64,000 bases of DNA from Albugo candida. Taxonomy: Eukaryota > Oomycota > Peronosporomycetes > Albuginales. The stretch lies in contig JBDOQK010000061.1 in the NCBI GenBank assembly GCA_040437565.1, forward strand, positions 124,001 to 188,000. Reading direction: 5' to 3'. The notes beneath the pieces are model-generated. The model saw nothing but the letters and a program-made list of their open reading frames with translations. It was not told the DNA's origin and made no database searches. The translations under genes and the position numbers were made by a program. This document shows, one piece after another, positions 51,661 to 62,640 of the stretch; within the stretch, counting starts at the first letter, position 1; each line of letters starts with the position of its first letter.

Positions 51661-53097
51661 GGGATTCGTTATGCGGCACTCACCTTTTCTGTAATCAGCA
51701 CTCAGTTTCAATAAAGTAGTACATTCGTGGCCTCTGATTGGTGAAAATAAGTATAACAGAATAAAGCATTAAAATTGGGTACCGCTAACCAGCCCGCAGT
51801 TTTCGCTAACCAGCCCTCACCCTTAAATATAGCGCCCTTGCGTTATAATTACGAGTTCGGATTGGCTAAATACAGCACCCTCAAGTTATCGTTACGAGTT
51901 CTGATTGGCAAGAGAGATTATAATTATCTAAGAAGTGGTTTTACAATGTTAAGATTGGCTTAAACGATCAATAAGCTCTATAAAAGGACGCAAACCAACA
52001 TGTTCTTAATCATCGACAGTATCCAAAGTATCAAGATTGATCTCAGCTTTGAATGAGCAAGCCGCATCGTCGTTATTACGAGATTTATTGCACCTTCTTC
52101 TGTTGTGCCCTGTTTTTTCGTCCACAGTTGCCACATCGTCTTTTCGGTCGAAGACACGCCTCCACCACCTCAAACTGCGATAAATTGCTCTGCGTCAATC
52201 CTGACGGACGTCCACAAATGCGTGGATTCAAAGGATTTAGGACAATCTCATCCGGGACGGTAACTAGGTACTCGGGGATCACCTTTTTGTGATATGTCGA
52301 ACCCTCGTCGTATTGTTCGCGAAATCATTTTATTGTTTCGTCTATTGATGGTGGTGGTGCAAGGTTTATCTCCCGAACAGGCTGAACGAGCCACCAATGT
52401 GTGTCAAATCATCGCGAGAAAGGCCGCGGGTCGGTGTTGCGGCTGCTCTTGATCGGAATGCGTGCTTGCATGGATGACCGAGATTCGAGACAAACATGAC
52501 TTGACAGTCTCCTTCATCATCCCTGTCTCTTTATTTTTGGAAGCTGATTTAAGCGCTGCCACCGAAACCTTCCCCATTGCCCCAGCAAAGACTTGTCCAA
52601 ACTGCATATTGGCGATTGCACCCTCTCGTGCGGTTTGCAGTCTGATGGCTGCAAGTTGCCCTTCGCACGCCAGTCGGCAAGCGGAGTCTACCATCCAAAG
52701 GTCGCCTGTTGATACAGCAATCCACTTCTTCAACGCAGAGTGCGCACTCTTTACTCGTGAAGTCGTTGTATGGCCAAGATGCAGTTTGTCGAGAAAAAAA
52801 GCAGACACAAATTTTTCTTTGTGCGCAAGCCAAGTCTCATCAATGTATGTCCTGACTTGACGCGGGAAGGACTACCGCATCTCTGTAAGACGACGCTGGT
52901 AAATCTGAGTTGTTGATGACATTACCAACGCATTCCATTGGCCCGTGAACTCCTTGAATGCCTTCATAGACTCGAACGTCCTACGCTGCCTGGCGAGGAT
53001 ATTTTTACTGATGTTCCAGCGACAGAGTAGATTGTTAGTTGCAGGAAATGCATCGTCAAGTGCATTCATGAGAGCTAATTCCCTATCGGTGACAAAA

Positions 53098-53324
53098 GTC
53101 ACTGGAGACACCAAGAAGTTCATGGACGTCTGTTACAAAAGCCTTATTGCCCAAAGATAGTCCTCGGAGCTTTCTCCAGCCATAAATATGTAAGCAAAGT
53201 GAAAGGCTGGCTTGTCGCGCTGACTCCTACAACGTGCAAAAGTGAAACTCTAAAACGGTTAGCTTTGTAAGTAGAGTCCAGTAACCAGATCCTCCCAGCA
53301 CTAAATTTGCAACAAAGTTCTTTC
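53098..53324 (+). repeat. left member of a 227 bp exact duplication around gap 10
   Basis: 53098-53324 equals 53425-53651. Assembly artefact. Confidence 0.9.
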
Positions 53325-53424
53325 NNNNNNNNNNNNNNNNNNNNNNNNNNNNNNNNNNNNNNNNNNNNNNNNNNNNNNNNNNNNNNNNNNNNNNNNNNNN
53401 NNNNNNNNNNNNNNNNNNNNNNNN
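53325..53424. other. assembly gap 10 (100 N)
   Basis: 100 N flanked by the 227 bp exact repeat. Confidence 0.95.
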
Positions 53425-55914
53425 GTCACTGGAGACACCAAGAAGTTCATGGACGTCTGTTACAAAAGCCTTATTGCCCAAAGATAGTCCTCGGAGCTTT
53501 CTCCAGCCATAAATATGTAAGCAAAGTGAAAGGCTGGCTTGTCGCGCTGACTCCTACAACGTGCAAAAGTGAAACTCTAAAACGGTTAGCTTTGTAAGTA
53601 GAGTCCAGTAACCAGATCCTCCCAGCACTAAATTTGCAACAAAGTTCTTTCGCCGATGGAAAGACAATGAAGAGGTGAGTCAGTCGCCGTTCGGCGTCAA
53701 ACATGGTATGATATGGCGCGGAGACTTGTGCAGATACAATACCATCAAGAAGGGCAGCCAGCGGTGTTCTTCCAGGTAACAAATGCCTACGTTCCGAGTC
53801 ACGAATATTGTACATATCACGAGGTGTTACCGTGAAATTGATATTGCGCATTTGTGCGACGATACGCGCAGGCGCCAGACCCGACCGAAGATAAGTTAAA
53901 ATTTGTTGTCGCTCATCGATTTCGAGAGCACGGCCATGTGGATGTACGGCAGCATCTACGAAAGGCTTGTGCTTGTGCGCAAGTTGATTGGCCTCAACAA
54001 CCCAGTGAACCAAGCCTCCGCGTCCTAGCATTCAGCGAATCATCAAAGCAGACTGGCATGCTGTTTCCAGCTTCCACGTAAGCGTTTACACTTCTGGGAC
54101 ATGGAAGTTGCTTTCTCAGCACAAGAGCATTTAAGACATATAGCTTTGATTTCACCGTCGGAACGGTTGCCAACCCTCCTTATTCTTTTCCAAGTAAATA
54201 CGAAGCCTTCATCTTGAGATTGACGGGTCACTGTTAATATAGCCTCTTCTAAAGACGCGTAAGTAGTGTCGACGATGTCTTCAAATTGACTCATGGTTGG
54301 CAAAACGGAAGAGTAATGGTATGACAAAACTTGCCAGCTCTCGCGTTTCGAACGATCTATATTATATTGAAATAAGTATAGTCTCTCTAGCAAATCAGAA
54401 CTCGTAATGATAACTTAAGGGTTCTCTATTTAGCCAATAAGAACTCGTAATCGTAACTTAAGGGTGCTGTATTTAGGGGTGAGGGCTGGTTAGCGGCTCC
54501 CTTAAAATCAAGGGAATCGTTGATCAGCCCCCACCCTTCATAATTTGTTGTAAATCGTGGCCTCTAGTTGGTCTGAAGAAATACAACAAAATGAAAACAA
54601 TAAAATCAAAAAAACTTTCGGTTCTGCAAATTCTGTACAGTACTACTTAATCTAAGTCTGTAGTCTAAATCTACCGCTGCAAGTTTTGATGGTGCTGTTG
54701 GTGCTGCTGTTCCTTCTTGACGGTAGCTTCTGGCATTGTGACCTGTTTTTTGGCATTTTCGACATATTCGGCGATGCACAGGAGCATCCAAAGCAGCACT
54801 AACATGGTCAAACTTCGATGTAAGTCGCTGCGTTGAGCTCGATGGCCTACCACGCGTACACACTTGAACAGGATCGAGTATTTCTGTCCCTTAAATTGCC
54901 AAGACATAGTCTAGCAGCGCACGCTTACGATGATTGGAAGCATTCTTCTACTCATCATTTATCCTCTTCAATGCTATCTCAATTCCGATTGGCATGGTCT
55001 CAGCCTCCATGTGAACTGGCATTGGCTGTACCATCCACCAACGCTGATCAAAATCATCAACAGACAGCGGTATTACTTGATGACGAAAAGTATGGGCATA
55101 TGGATAGCCCATTGTGGATGTCAACAAGACTACAAGTAAATTCAAGTTAAGTTGCAGTTGATGGCACTTTGTCGCAATTAATCGCACTTTGTCGCAGTCT
55201 ACAAACTTTGACAATCTCGGACATCGCTAAGCCGCTTCTGGTAGTCCCGATGAGCTGCGCGCAGACCTGCTGCTGAATATTTTCTTTCACCTTTAAGAAC
55301 ATGGAACCTCGCCGCATCGTGACTATAGCCCGCTGCTTTTCGTTTTGCTGCACAACTACAGCAAGCTGGCCTTCGCAGGCAAGGTAAACTGCTGAATTCA
55401 CTGACAGTAGATCCCCTTGCAATGAATGAAATTTCAGATACATCTGACTTTAGCCAGCAAAAACGGCACACAATACAGCTTACCTGTCGACACAGCGATT
55501 CCCGTTTTATGGCGACATGGGCGCTCTTCACCCAGGATGTTGTTACATGCCCATAATGATCCTTATTGGGCAGGAAAGCAGCAGCATACCGCTCCTTGTA
55601 AACCAGCCAAGTTGTCTCGAGGTAGCTCATCGAAGCTGCAGGGAAGGTGGCATGCATTTCTGAAAGTTGAGTTTGAAATTCTGCAATGAATGTCGTGGCA
55701 ACAAGCTGGTTCCAGGCTTGGTAAAATTCTTGCCAGGATTCTGAGGCTTGAAATGCTGTTCTTTGCTTGGCAAGAATGTTGTTGCTGGTATGCCAGCGGC
55801 AAAGTAAGCAACATGCATTATGAAAGGTATCTGAAAGCGCGCTTATCAGCGCAAGGTCTCGGTCATTGACAAAGGTGATTACTGCATGCTGTAGGCCATA
55901 TCTTTAGAAAACTC

Positions 55915-58420
55915 CTTTAAAATGGTCTGAACTTCTCGGAATTGACTGGCCCTTCGATCGTAACAACGGATGCTTCTGGATTCTGCATCGGTGGTATTCT
56001 TTCGCAACGTATCAACGACAACGAGCACGCCAATGGGCTTTATTCGAAACATCTGGGAACCATGAATTAATTTGGCTAGCTCACTAGAAAGAGATGTTAG
56101 CCATCAACAATTCTCTAGAAAATTGGGGTCCGTGTCTCCACAGAAGACACTTTTCAGTCTATATCGACAATTCAGCGTGAAAGGGGATTCTACACCATCC
56201 AGAGGTGTCTCTAAAGATGGCACGTATGCTGACTTTCTTTTCCCACTTTTACTTTCTTTTACATCATGTGAAAGAACGGTCCAATGTTGTGGCCGACGCA
56301 TTTTCTCGTCCAGCAGTGTGTGGAGAGCATTCCAACGAGCCTGCTGCGCCCATTAACCATGTTATCGAAATATCGGGCGTCGAGCATGAGCGTACAGATG
56401 AGTGTTATAGATATATCAATCTTTTGGATATGCCCAAGGTTCACTCGGCCCTTATTCAGTACATTACGCTTGATGTCTCCCTACTCTTGCTCGACGATGC
56501 AAAGTTGCGGGAGCAGAATTGTCGGACAGGAGTCGCTCGGGAGCAAATCCACAACACCGACTTTCAGGTTCACGTTTTGCGCGCGCATCTCAGCAAAGAA
56601 GTGCGAAAAGCGATTCAGCAGGGATATCACAAATACAACTTTCAAAGTATATTGAAATCAAAGCAGGCGAATAAGAACTTCATAATCGGCAAAAGACTCA
56701 TGTATCTGAAGCAAGTTGATGCAATGAAGAAATTATGCATCCCAGACACGCCGGACTTAAAGACGAAGATTCTATAAGACCTTCACGATGCAGCCACAGC
56801 GACACACTCAGGAGCTCGCAGACCGTACATGAACTTAAAAAAACGGTACTACTAGCCAAAGATACCTGAGAAGGTGCATGAGTACGTCGAGACATGTCCA
56901 ACATGCGCTCGTTGGAAGTCAACAGGCAACGAAAAAAAGGACTGATGACTCCGGTCCCCATTCCGAAAAAATGCAAAGAAGTAGTGTCAATGGACTTCAT
57001 TACTAGGCTACCCGCGTTGGAAGGGTACGATTCTATTTGCGTCGTCGTAGACAAGCTGTCCGAGCGACCGATTTATGCACCAACGTATACGACTGCCGAT
57101 TCGAACTACACCGCAATGTGTTTTTTCCGACGCCGTATTCCGACATAATGGACTGCCGAAAGTTATCATCAGCGATCGGGATCCAAAGTTCACCGTAAAC
57201 TTCTGGAAATCTAACGAACATAATGGGTGTCAACTAAGCATGACGAACGCTCATAGGTCGCAAGTAGATGGACAAACAGAGCGCCAAGACTTGGTCTTAG
57301 AAGACGCATTATGCTGCCTGGTACCGTACAGCGGGAAAATTGGGCCAAGCTACTTGTTACCGTAGAGTGCGCACACGCCACCTCGTTGGACGCGCAAACT
57401 AAGCTCCCCCATTTGAGATCGATACTGGAAGAAAGGTATGCAACCTGATTTCCTTGAAGTTTTCCAAAGATCTTCAAGACCTCGTCCATAAAGCACGTGA
57501 AAACTTGGAACATGTCCAGGAAAGGCACAAGAAGTACTAAAGCTTTAATAAAAACGTTTTCTTTTTTTGTTACTATCATATTATTAACATCAGGTGCAAC
57601 TATAACGTTTTTATTTATAATAAATAATAATTTTATTACTGATATTATTTTATTTATTTTATCTCCTATTTTAACTTTTTCGATGCGAAAAGAACAAGCC
57701 ACACCTATAATGTAGGGAACTTAGTTCTGCTGTATACCAAGAACTTGCCACTCAAGACATTTAACGCTCATATTGAGTTGAAGAAAGCAAAGCTCTCGGC
57801 CAAAATAGTTAAAGCAACGTTCAAAATAATCAAGATAAATAACCCGACTTTAGCTAAGTTGAAGCTCTCGCGAAAAAAAAATGAAGAGACTAAACTCATC
57901 GTTCAACGTCGACCTACTCTCTCCATACAAACCGAATGCATCTGAGTTCGCGAGATGTCCGATACCGAAAGCATTACTCATTATCCTTGAGTCAAATACG
58001 GAAGACGAAGTGCACATTGTAGAAACGTTTCTTCGTTGTCGTCTGCAACTGCCAAATAGAATGGCTAGTAAAATGACATGGCCACCCGAATGTTAGGAGC
58101 GCGAGAAAGTTATCCGCCACTTTTTTTCTTTTTTAAAATTTTATTTAAATTAATAAAAAAAATTGTTCCAAAAGAATATATATAACGTTTCACATTGGCA
58201 GCGACTAGAACAGAACTTTTATGACCACCGACGCGAAGTCAAGTACGGGGATATCTCAGGCCGCCTGGTACGCGCGACGAGATCCATCTGGGTAAAGATT
58301 ACACAACTAAATGCATATCGGATACGCCATGTCGTCACAGTCCTTCAAGAAATGACGTCACTACGAAGCTTTTAGAAGAAGGATAGTCTTAGAGGTAGCA
58401 CAGAGTAGCGAACTAAGGAC
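55915..58420 (+). mobile_element. Ty3/gypsy element, partial and broken
   Basis: Plus-strand parts in gypsy order: RNase H (55.93-56.3 kb; VTTDASGFCIGGILSQRIND, VKERSNVVADAFSRP), the spacer and zinc-binding/linker (56.4-56.9 kb), integrase core (56.9-57.3 kb; PKKCKEVVSMDFITRLP, HNGLPKVIISDRDPKF, VDGQTERQD), and the integrase tail with a chromodomain-like end (57.7-58.1 kb; NLVLLYTKNLPL, FNVDLLSPYKPNASEF, DEVHIVETFL). No LTR pair, gag, protease or most of reverse transcriptase is seen, so it is a 3' part only. Broken in roughly ten places. It cuts MULE-A3 on the left. An AT-rich foreign piece sits at about 57553-57690. Confidence 0.8.
57553..57690 (+). other. very AT-rich insert, possible mitochondrial DNA (cox3-like)
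   Basis: About 80-85 percent A+T against roughly 55 percent around it, inside the gypsy integrase tail. The + frame reads FFVTIILLTSGATITFLFII, close to the cytochrome oxidase subunit 3 signature (FLNTIILLTSGAxVTW), then NNNFITDIILFIL. A second AT-rich tract at 58122-58190 reads KILFKLIKKIVPKEYI before a stop. Confidence 0.4.
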
Positions 58421-58462
58421 CTAGATCTTTTCAGTTCAAAAAATATAACACGTGCAGCACAA

Positions 58463-58586
58463 GCGAAGCTTGGAGCACTCTCTTTGTTGCCAAAGGCTTG
58501 TTTTCTGTGTTATTTATATTTGAGCCATGCCCTAGTGATTCTTGGAGGGCCAGAATAGTTACTGGTTTTAAGCGACACGCACTATA
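58463..58586 (-). repeat. interspersed repeat shared with 24742-24863
   Basis: See 24742-24863; about 80 percent alike, with tctttgttgccaaaggcttg in common. Confidence 0.65.
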
Positions 58587-58599
58587 CCACTTTGAGGGA

Positions 58600-59560
58600 T
58601 TTGAATTATCTGAACAGCCATCCTGCATCTCACATTCCACAATGTTTGGAAAACATGTTACCTGGTTCATAAGAGTGCAGTTTACAAGGAATGAATATTG
58701 TAGTAGTGGATACGAGTTCAACAAACNNNNNNNNNNNNNNNNNNNNNNNNNNNNNNNNNNNNNNNNNNNNNNNNNNNNNNNNNNNNNNNNNNNNNNNNNN
58801 NNNNNNNNNNNNNNNNNNNNNNNNNNAGTAGTGGATACGAGTTCAACGATCCGGCTTAATATTGTATGAATTTGAAGCTGTGGTATTCAATTCTTCTATA
58901 ACAAAGAATTTCGAAAAATGAACAAAACATCTGTTAATACTAGCACTTTGATGGATTAAGATTATCTCAACACCGTCGAGTATTTCATTTTCTACCATGT
59001 TTCAACCACTTTATCTAATTAATAGAATCAAACTGTATAAGCAATAGGTTTATGTGTAGTGGATCTTCCGAGTTCAATAGAATAGATTACTTGTGTATGA
59101 AATGAAAGCTTTTGTAATAAAGCCTCTTTCGTGAATGAATTTCTTGTATGAGCACTACCTGTTTGATGGATTTGGAATAGTGAACACCGTGACTGTGTCT
59201 CACTTCCTGTGTCTCACTTCCATGTTACCTGATTCAAGATAGTGCAGTGTACAAGTAATGAATATGGTTGTAGTGCAGACGAGTTTCACGAACTAGATCA
59301 GTATTGTATCAATTTAAGGATTTCGTTAGATATGCTGACATAATAAAAAATGTCAAAGTATGACCAAAAAAGCTGTTACTACTACGACATTGTTGGTTCT
59401 GGACTAATTGAACACTTTGCTGGTATCGCTCTTTCTACAATGTTCTGAAACCATGTAACCGGGTTCATGATGGTGAAGTGTTGAAGCAATGAATACTGTG
59501 AAAGTGGATACGAGTTCAACGAACTAGCTTTGATGGTTGACCGTTTTAGAGAAGGCTTTA
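58600..59560 (+). repeat. degenerate tandem repeat, unit about 224 bp
   Basis: Four units, marked by gagttcaa-like anchors at 58714 (repeated by artefact at 58840), 59070, 59281 and 59512, so spacings are 230, 211 and 231 bp. Before each anchor come variants of accatgttacctggttcat, a gtgcagtgtacaag block and aatgaatat.gtagtggata. Units are perhaps 60-70 percent alike. No coding capacity seen. Confidence 0.7.
58727..58826. other. assembly gap 11 (100 N)
   Basis: 100 N; a 21-bp stretch (58702-58722) recurs at 58827-58847. Because the gap lies in a tandem repeat, the flank match may be real or an artefact. Confidence 0.9.
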
Positions 59561-61040
59561 CGTGGATTACAATTTTGACTTACGTAGGGTATTTATAAGT
59601 AAAGCCAATTCATCTAACAACTGTACTAAGGACTTCATGAGCTACTGATTCAGTCGCGTGTTACCAAACGTTATCTCTTCTCTGTCAACAACATCAAGAG
59701 TATCGGGTGACGCTGTTTCAATCGTGACTACTCAAAATCCGTTCCAACTTTCTTGATTATCCTTTCTGAAAGAAGAAGTCATCAGAACTTGGACAATTAC
59801 TCACTCGACTGCGGCTTTGATTGAATCGTCTCAATAATATCAATTAGTCGTTATTATAGCTCTGTTCTTAGTTGCCTGAACTGACGAATCAGTGACGAGG
59901 TCCTTGATCATTTCTCGGGGCAATGATTTCTGTTATGTATCGTAAACGAGATCTTTGAAAACAGGCTAGTATTTATAGACAGGTACTTATAGTAGCGCTA
60001 CTTCAGTAAAATCAAGACCAAAATAGGTTGTCGTGAATAAAATCTCAATTATTTCATTCAACGAATATCACATCATAGGAATGCAGGAAGAGTTCAAAAA
60101 TATACCGACTCATGTTCCAGCAGCGCTGTTTGCTTCTGGGTGGAAAGTTCACCCGCATGGGCAACACTGCTGACTAGCGATGTACTCTTTATAAATTTAT
60201 ACCAGATTCTAAATTCAATAGACCTGAAATTTAAGTTGGCCAGTAAGGGGAAAACAAAAGATAATACTGTATCACTCGACAAGAACGAGTGTGAAACAGA
60301 CTATACATCTCTTCTGTGTGATTACACTTGAGATGTAACGCCCCCATCCCATTTGCAACACGTCTTCACTCATGGCTTCGATACAAAATCTCTGACTAAG
60401 CGAGGACGTGCAATGAACGAATGTAATCCAGAAGCCTATATGCCATAACGGCTTGATGAAATTACGCAACCATGAAAAATGGACAAGTGCATACATGCCA
60501 TTAAAACCTGAGGGGGAGCAACCCGCGGCAATTAAATCAAGATGAGAGATAGAAGTCTCCCTCTCAATTAATGAAGAGGCTAAAAAGGTATAGCACGATG
60601 TTTGCTCCATCAGGAGCACTACGTTTATCTATCAAGTCAACGGACCAATAGTACCAATACAATTCTCTCACTATTCTATCTTTAAAGTGTGGCATCCGAC
60701 CTTACAATGTCCGCGCATGCTTTATTATTTCTTGATCTACCTTGATGTACCAATTCTTCTAGCATAATATCCTAGCAGCTCATCCCATAGCGAGGTCGCG
60801 TCACATCTTCAGCAATAAAAATACAGCGACTTGAAACTACGATAAGGAATCTACCACTTTTTTCGACAAAACCTGATTTGTGTATCAAAACTTCAAAAGA
60901 AGCGAAAGTACCATGTCTTCCATTCTGCTAAATCTAGACATGAACGTTATACCAAAACGAATCTTTTCACGGACGAAATTGTAAAACTTTGAAAAGCATA
61001 TCAGCCAAATCGTAGAAATATGCATAATATATTGCGATAT
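59561..61040. other. no gene recognised (1.5 kb)
   Basis: The longest open stretch is 60619-60272 on the minus strand (115 codons, hydrophobic patches, e.g. LWHIGFWITFVH); it resembles nothing I know. No terminal repeats seen. Confidence 0.35.
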
Positions 61041-62640
61041 CACAAGTGAGAGATTAGCCCTCGCAGGTGCGCTTCATTTAGCCGTAGTTATCGCATGTAG
61101 TGCAGTTGTACGTGGGGTTCTTTTCCAAGGCTTCTGTGGCAGCCTAAGACTTAATTCGCTTCGCCTTCTTAGGCCGGCCTCGCTTCTTTGACACCATGAG
61201 GGGATGATAATCTCGAGACGCGCCAATTCATCCTTCATCACGGATTGACTCATCTTCAACAAGGACTCGTAAGCACTACGGTAAACCTACTAGGTCCACG
61301 ACGCATCGCCAAAAATCTTGAGCAGCGAAGGCTTCTTGACGGATCGAAGGGTCGTATAGAGATGAAAGCATGGCTCTTTTACGTATCCAGAGTAGCCACA
61401 AGAACTCGGATCTTCAGAAATATCTAGATTGATAGAACACTCGACAGATAGCTCTCCATCTTTTCTAACCTTGACTACGAAAGATGACAGAAAACTCAGG
61501 ATGATTTTGATCTTGTAAACGACGAAGACAAAGCGCATGCACTCGGATTCCCTTGTTGCATAAGTCGTTAGTTCCCCCCACCAAAAAAGCCGACATAGCG
61601 ACGAAATCAACCCACTTGATCCCTATATACGTTTCCACCATCATAAGCTAGTCCAGAACTGGCTTCTCTATACCTCCAAGCAGGAATTTACTCACAGACT
61701 ACATGTTGTTGCTCGTCATGATCCCAAATCGCGGAAGTGAACTATAAACGGCAGCTCATTTGAGCTTGTCAGCATCGAGTAGCCATAACAGCTCCTTTGA
61801 ATTGATTTTCATTAAGCCACTGGTTCGCGATTTGAACTACGTAACCGTCAAGAAACTAGTAAGTCCAGTTCTTTCAGTGTTGCATTGTGAAATTCGGTGT
61901 TGAAGTTCTCGAGCACGTGACGAGCAGAAACGAATTGAGGGAGTCACCTACCTTCATAATCCTACATCGCCGTAATAAGACCCATTTGACTGCCGGAGAT
62001 GACAAATTGTGGCACTTCTATAAAGCGTAGCATCAGTTCTAGGAACCATGACCAACTGTCCTTAGTATCGCTTGACACCCAAGCGCATAGAACGTCTAGG
62101 CCATAGTTGTGCTATATGAACGTGGCACCTAGATTGATACCGCGATCTGCAAACGCGCGAAGCACATGATTGCCGGACTTGTATACGATGACGAATCGCC
62201 AAATTCACGAAACGCGACATGTGCCATGTGTCCGCACTTGTTCATTTCGTGTACGTTTGACAAGATGAACTCATACTGCGTGCGATCTGAAGAATTGTGC
62301 TTTTGCTCGGACTCACGCGACAACACAAGTCTGGTACGCCAATCGAAGCCCACCAGCCGTCAGCTTATTCTGCAGCTGGACTGGCTTCAAGACCCTTATC
62401 CATAACGAACTGGAGTGTCGAATCAAGCAAAGCGACACAGGAGGACTTGTTACCACGACTAGATTTGGATTGAGCCAAATCAACCCTCGTAGCGTCGCAT
62501 GTATGCTGCACGAACGTATGGGGCGGCTTAAATCCTCTTCTATACGTAGAAGCGCCTACGAAGCTGCGCTCTTGATCGCCACACAACACTTGTTGAGTCT
62601 GTGGTCGCTCGATATGATACGAAACGCCCTTTTAAGTATT
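61040..62640 (-). mobile_element. Mutator-like transposase remnant of another lineage (MULE-C)
   Basis: Minus-strand pieces in order: N-terminal zinc-binding-like part at 62.59-62.4 kb (GFKPPHTFVQHTCDATRV), MULE core at 62.1-61.95 kb (LDVLCAWVSSDTKDSWSWFL, then QFVISGSQMGLITAM, where families have ISDRQKGLI), SWIM-type finger at 61.5-61.4 kb (CGYSGYVKEPCFH), and an AT-hook-like basic end at 61.2-61.07 kb (VSKKRGRPKKAKRIKS, then NCTTCDNYG). Stops and frame changes are frequent, and the core Asp is replaced by Gly, so it is dead. It is unlike the FAR1-type copies in this window. TIRs not found. Confidence 0.7.

Larger units (their letters stand above)
51777..54501 (-). mobile_element. MULE-B, nested Mutator-like transposon with long TIRs
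   Basis: TIRs of about 115-135 bp: left from 51777 (gggtaccgctaaccagccc; unit with cgagttc.gattggctaaa twice), right ending 54501 (complement gggagccgctaaccagccct). Target duplication ttaaaat on both sides. Transposase on the minus strand: 54393-54043 N-terminal part, 54031-53471 MULE domain (GRIWLLDSTYKANRFRVSLL, HVVGVSATSQPF), 53123-52872 (VTFVTDRELALMNALDDAF, LCRWNISKNILARQRRTF), 52808-52404, and a C-terminal CxxC knuckle CGNCGRKN at 52.1 kb. Reading is broken in a few places only, part of that caused by gap 10 and its 227 bp artefact repeat. Real length near 2.4 kb. It looks the youngest of the MULEs here. Confidence 0.85.
51661..55905 (-). mobile_element. FAR1-type MULE with two-unit TIR, right end lost (MULE-A3)
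   Basis: Outer TIR unit 51661-51776 (gggattcgttatgcggcact, gtggcctctgattggt); inner unit from 54513 (gggaatcgttgatcagcccc). Between them MULE-B is inserted. The coding part is on the minus strand at 55905-54.6 kb: LALISALSDTFHNACC with LCRWHTSNNILAKQRTAF (55.85-55.75 kb), ETTWLVYKERYAAAFLPNKD (55.6 kb), YLACEGQLAVVVQQNEKQRA (55.37 kb) and a zinc-knuckle-like CRKCQKTGHNARS (54.76 kb). Frame changes break it. The N-terminal DDE region and right TIR are missing because the gypsy element starts at about 55.9 kb. Same family as MULE-A1 and element E. Confidence 0.75.

Noticed and set aside
58600-59560. CRISPR-like spaced repeats
   Set aside because: Units are about 224 bp and diverged, not short identical repeats; eukaryotic context.
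60272-60619. 115-codon minus frame as a gene
   Set aside because: No motif, no intron logic, and stop-free length is within chance for this base composition.
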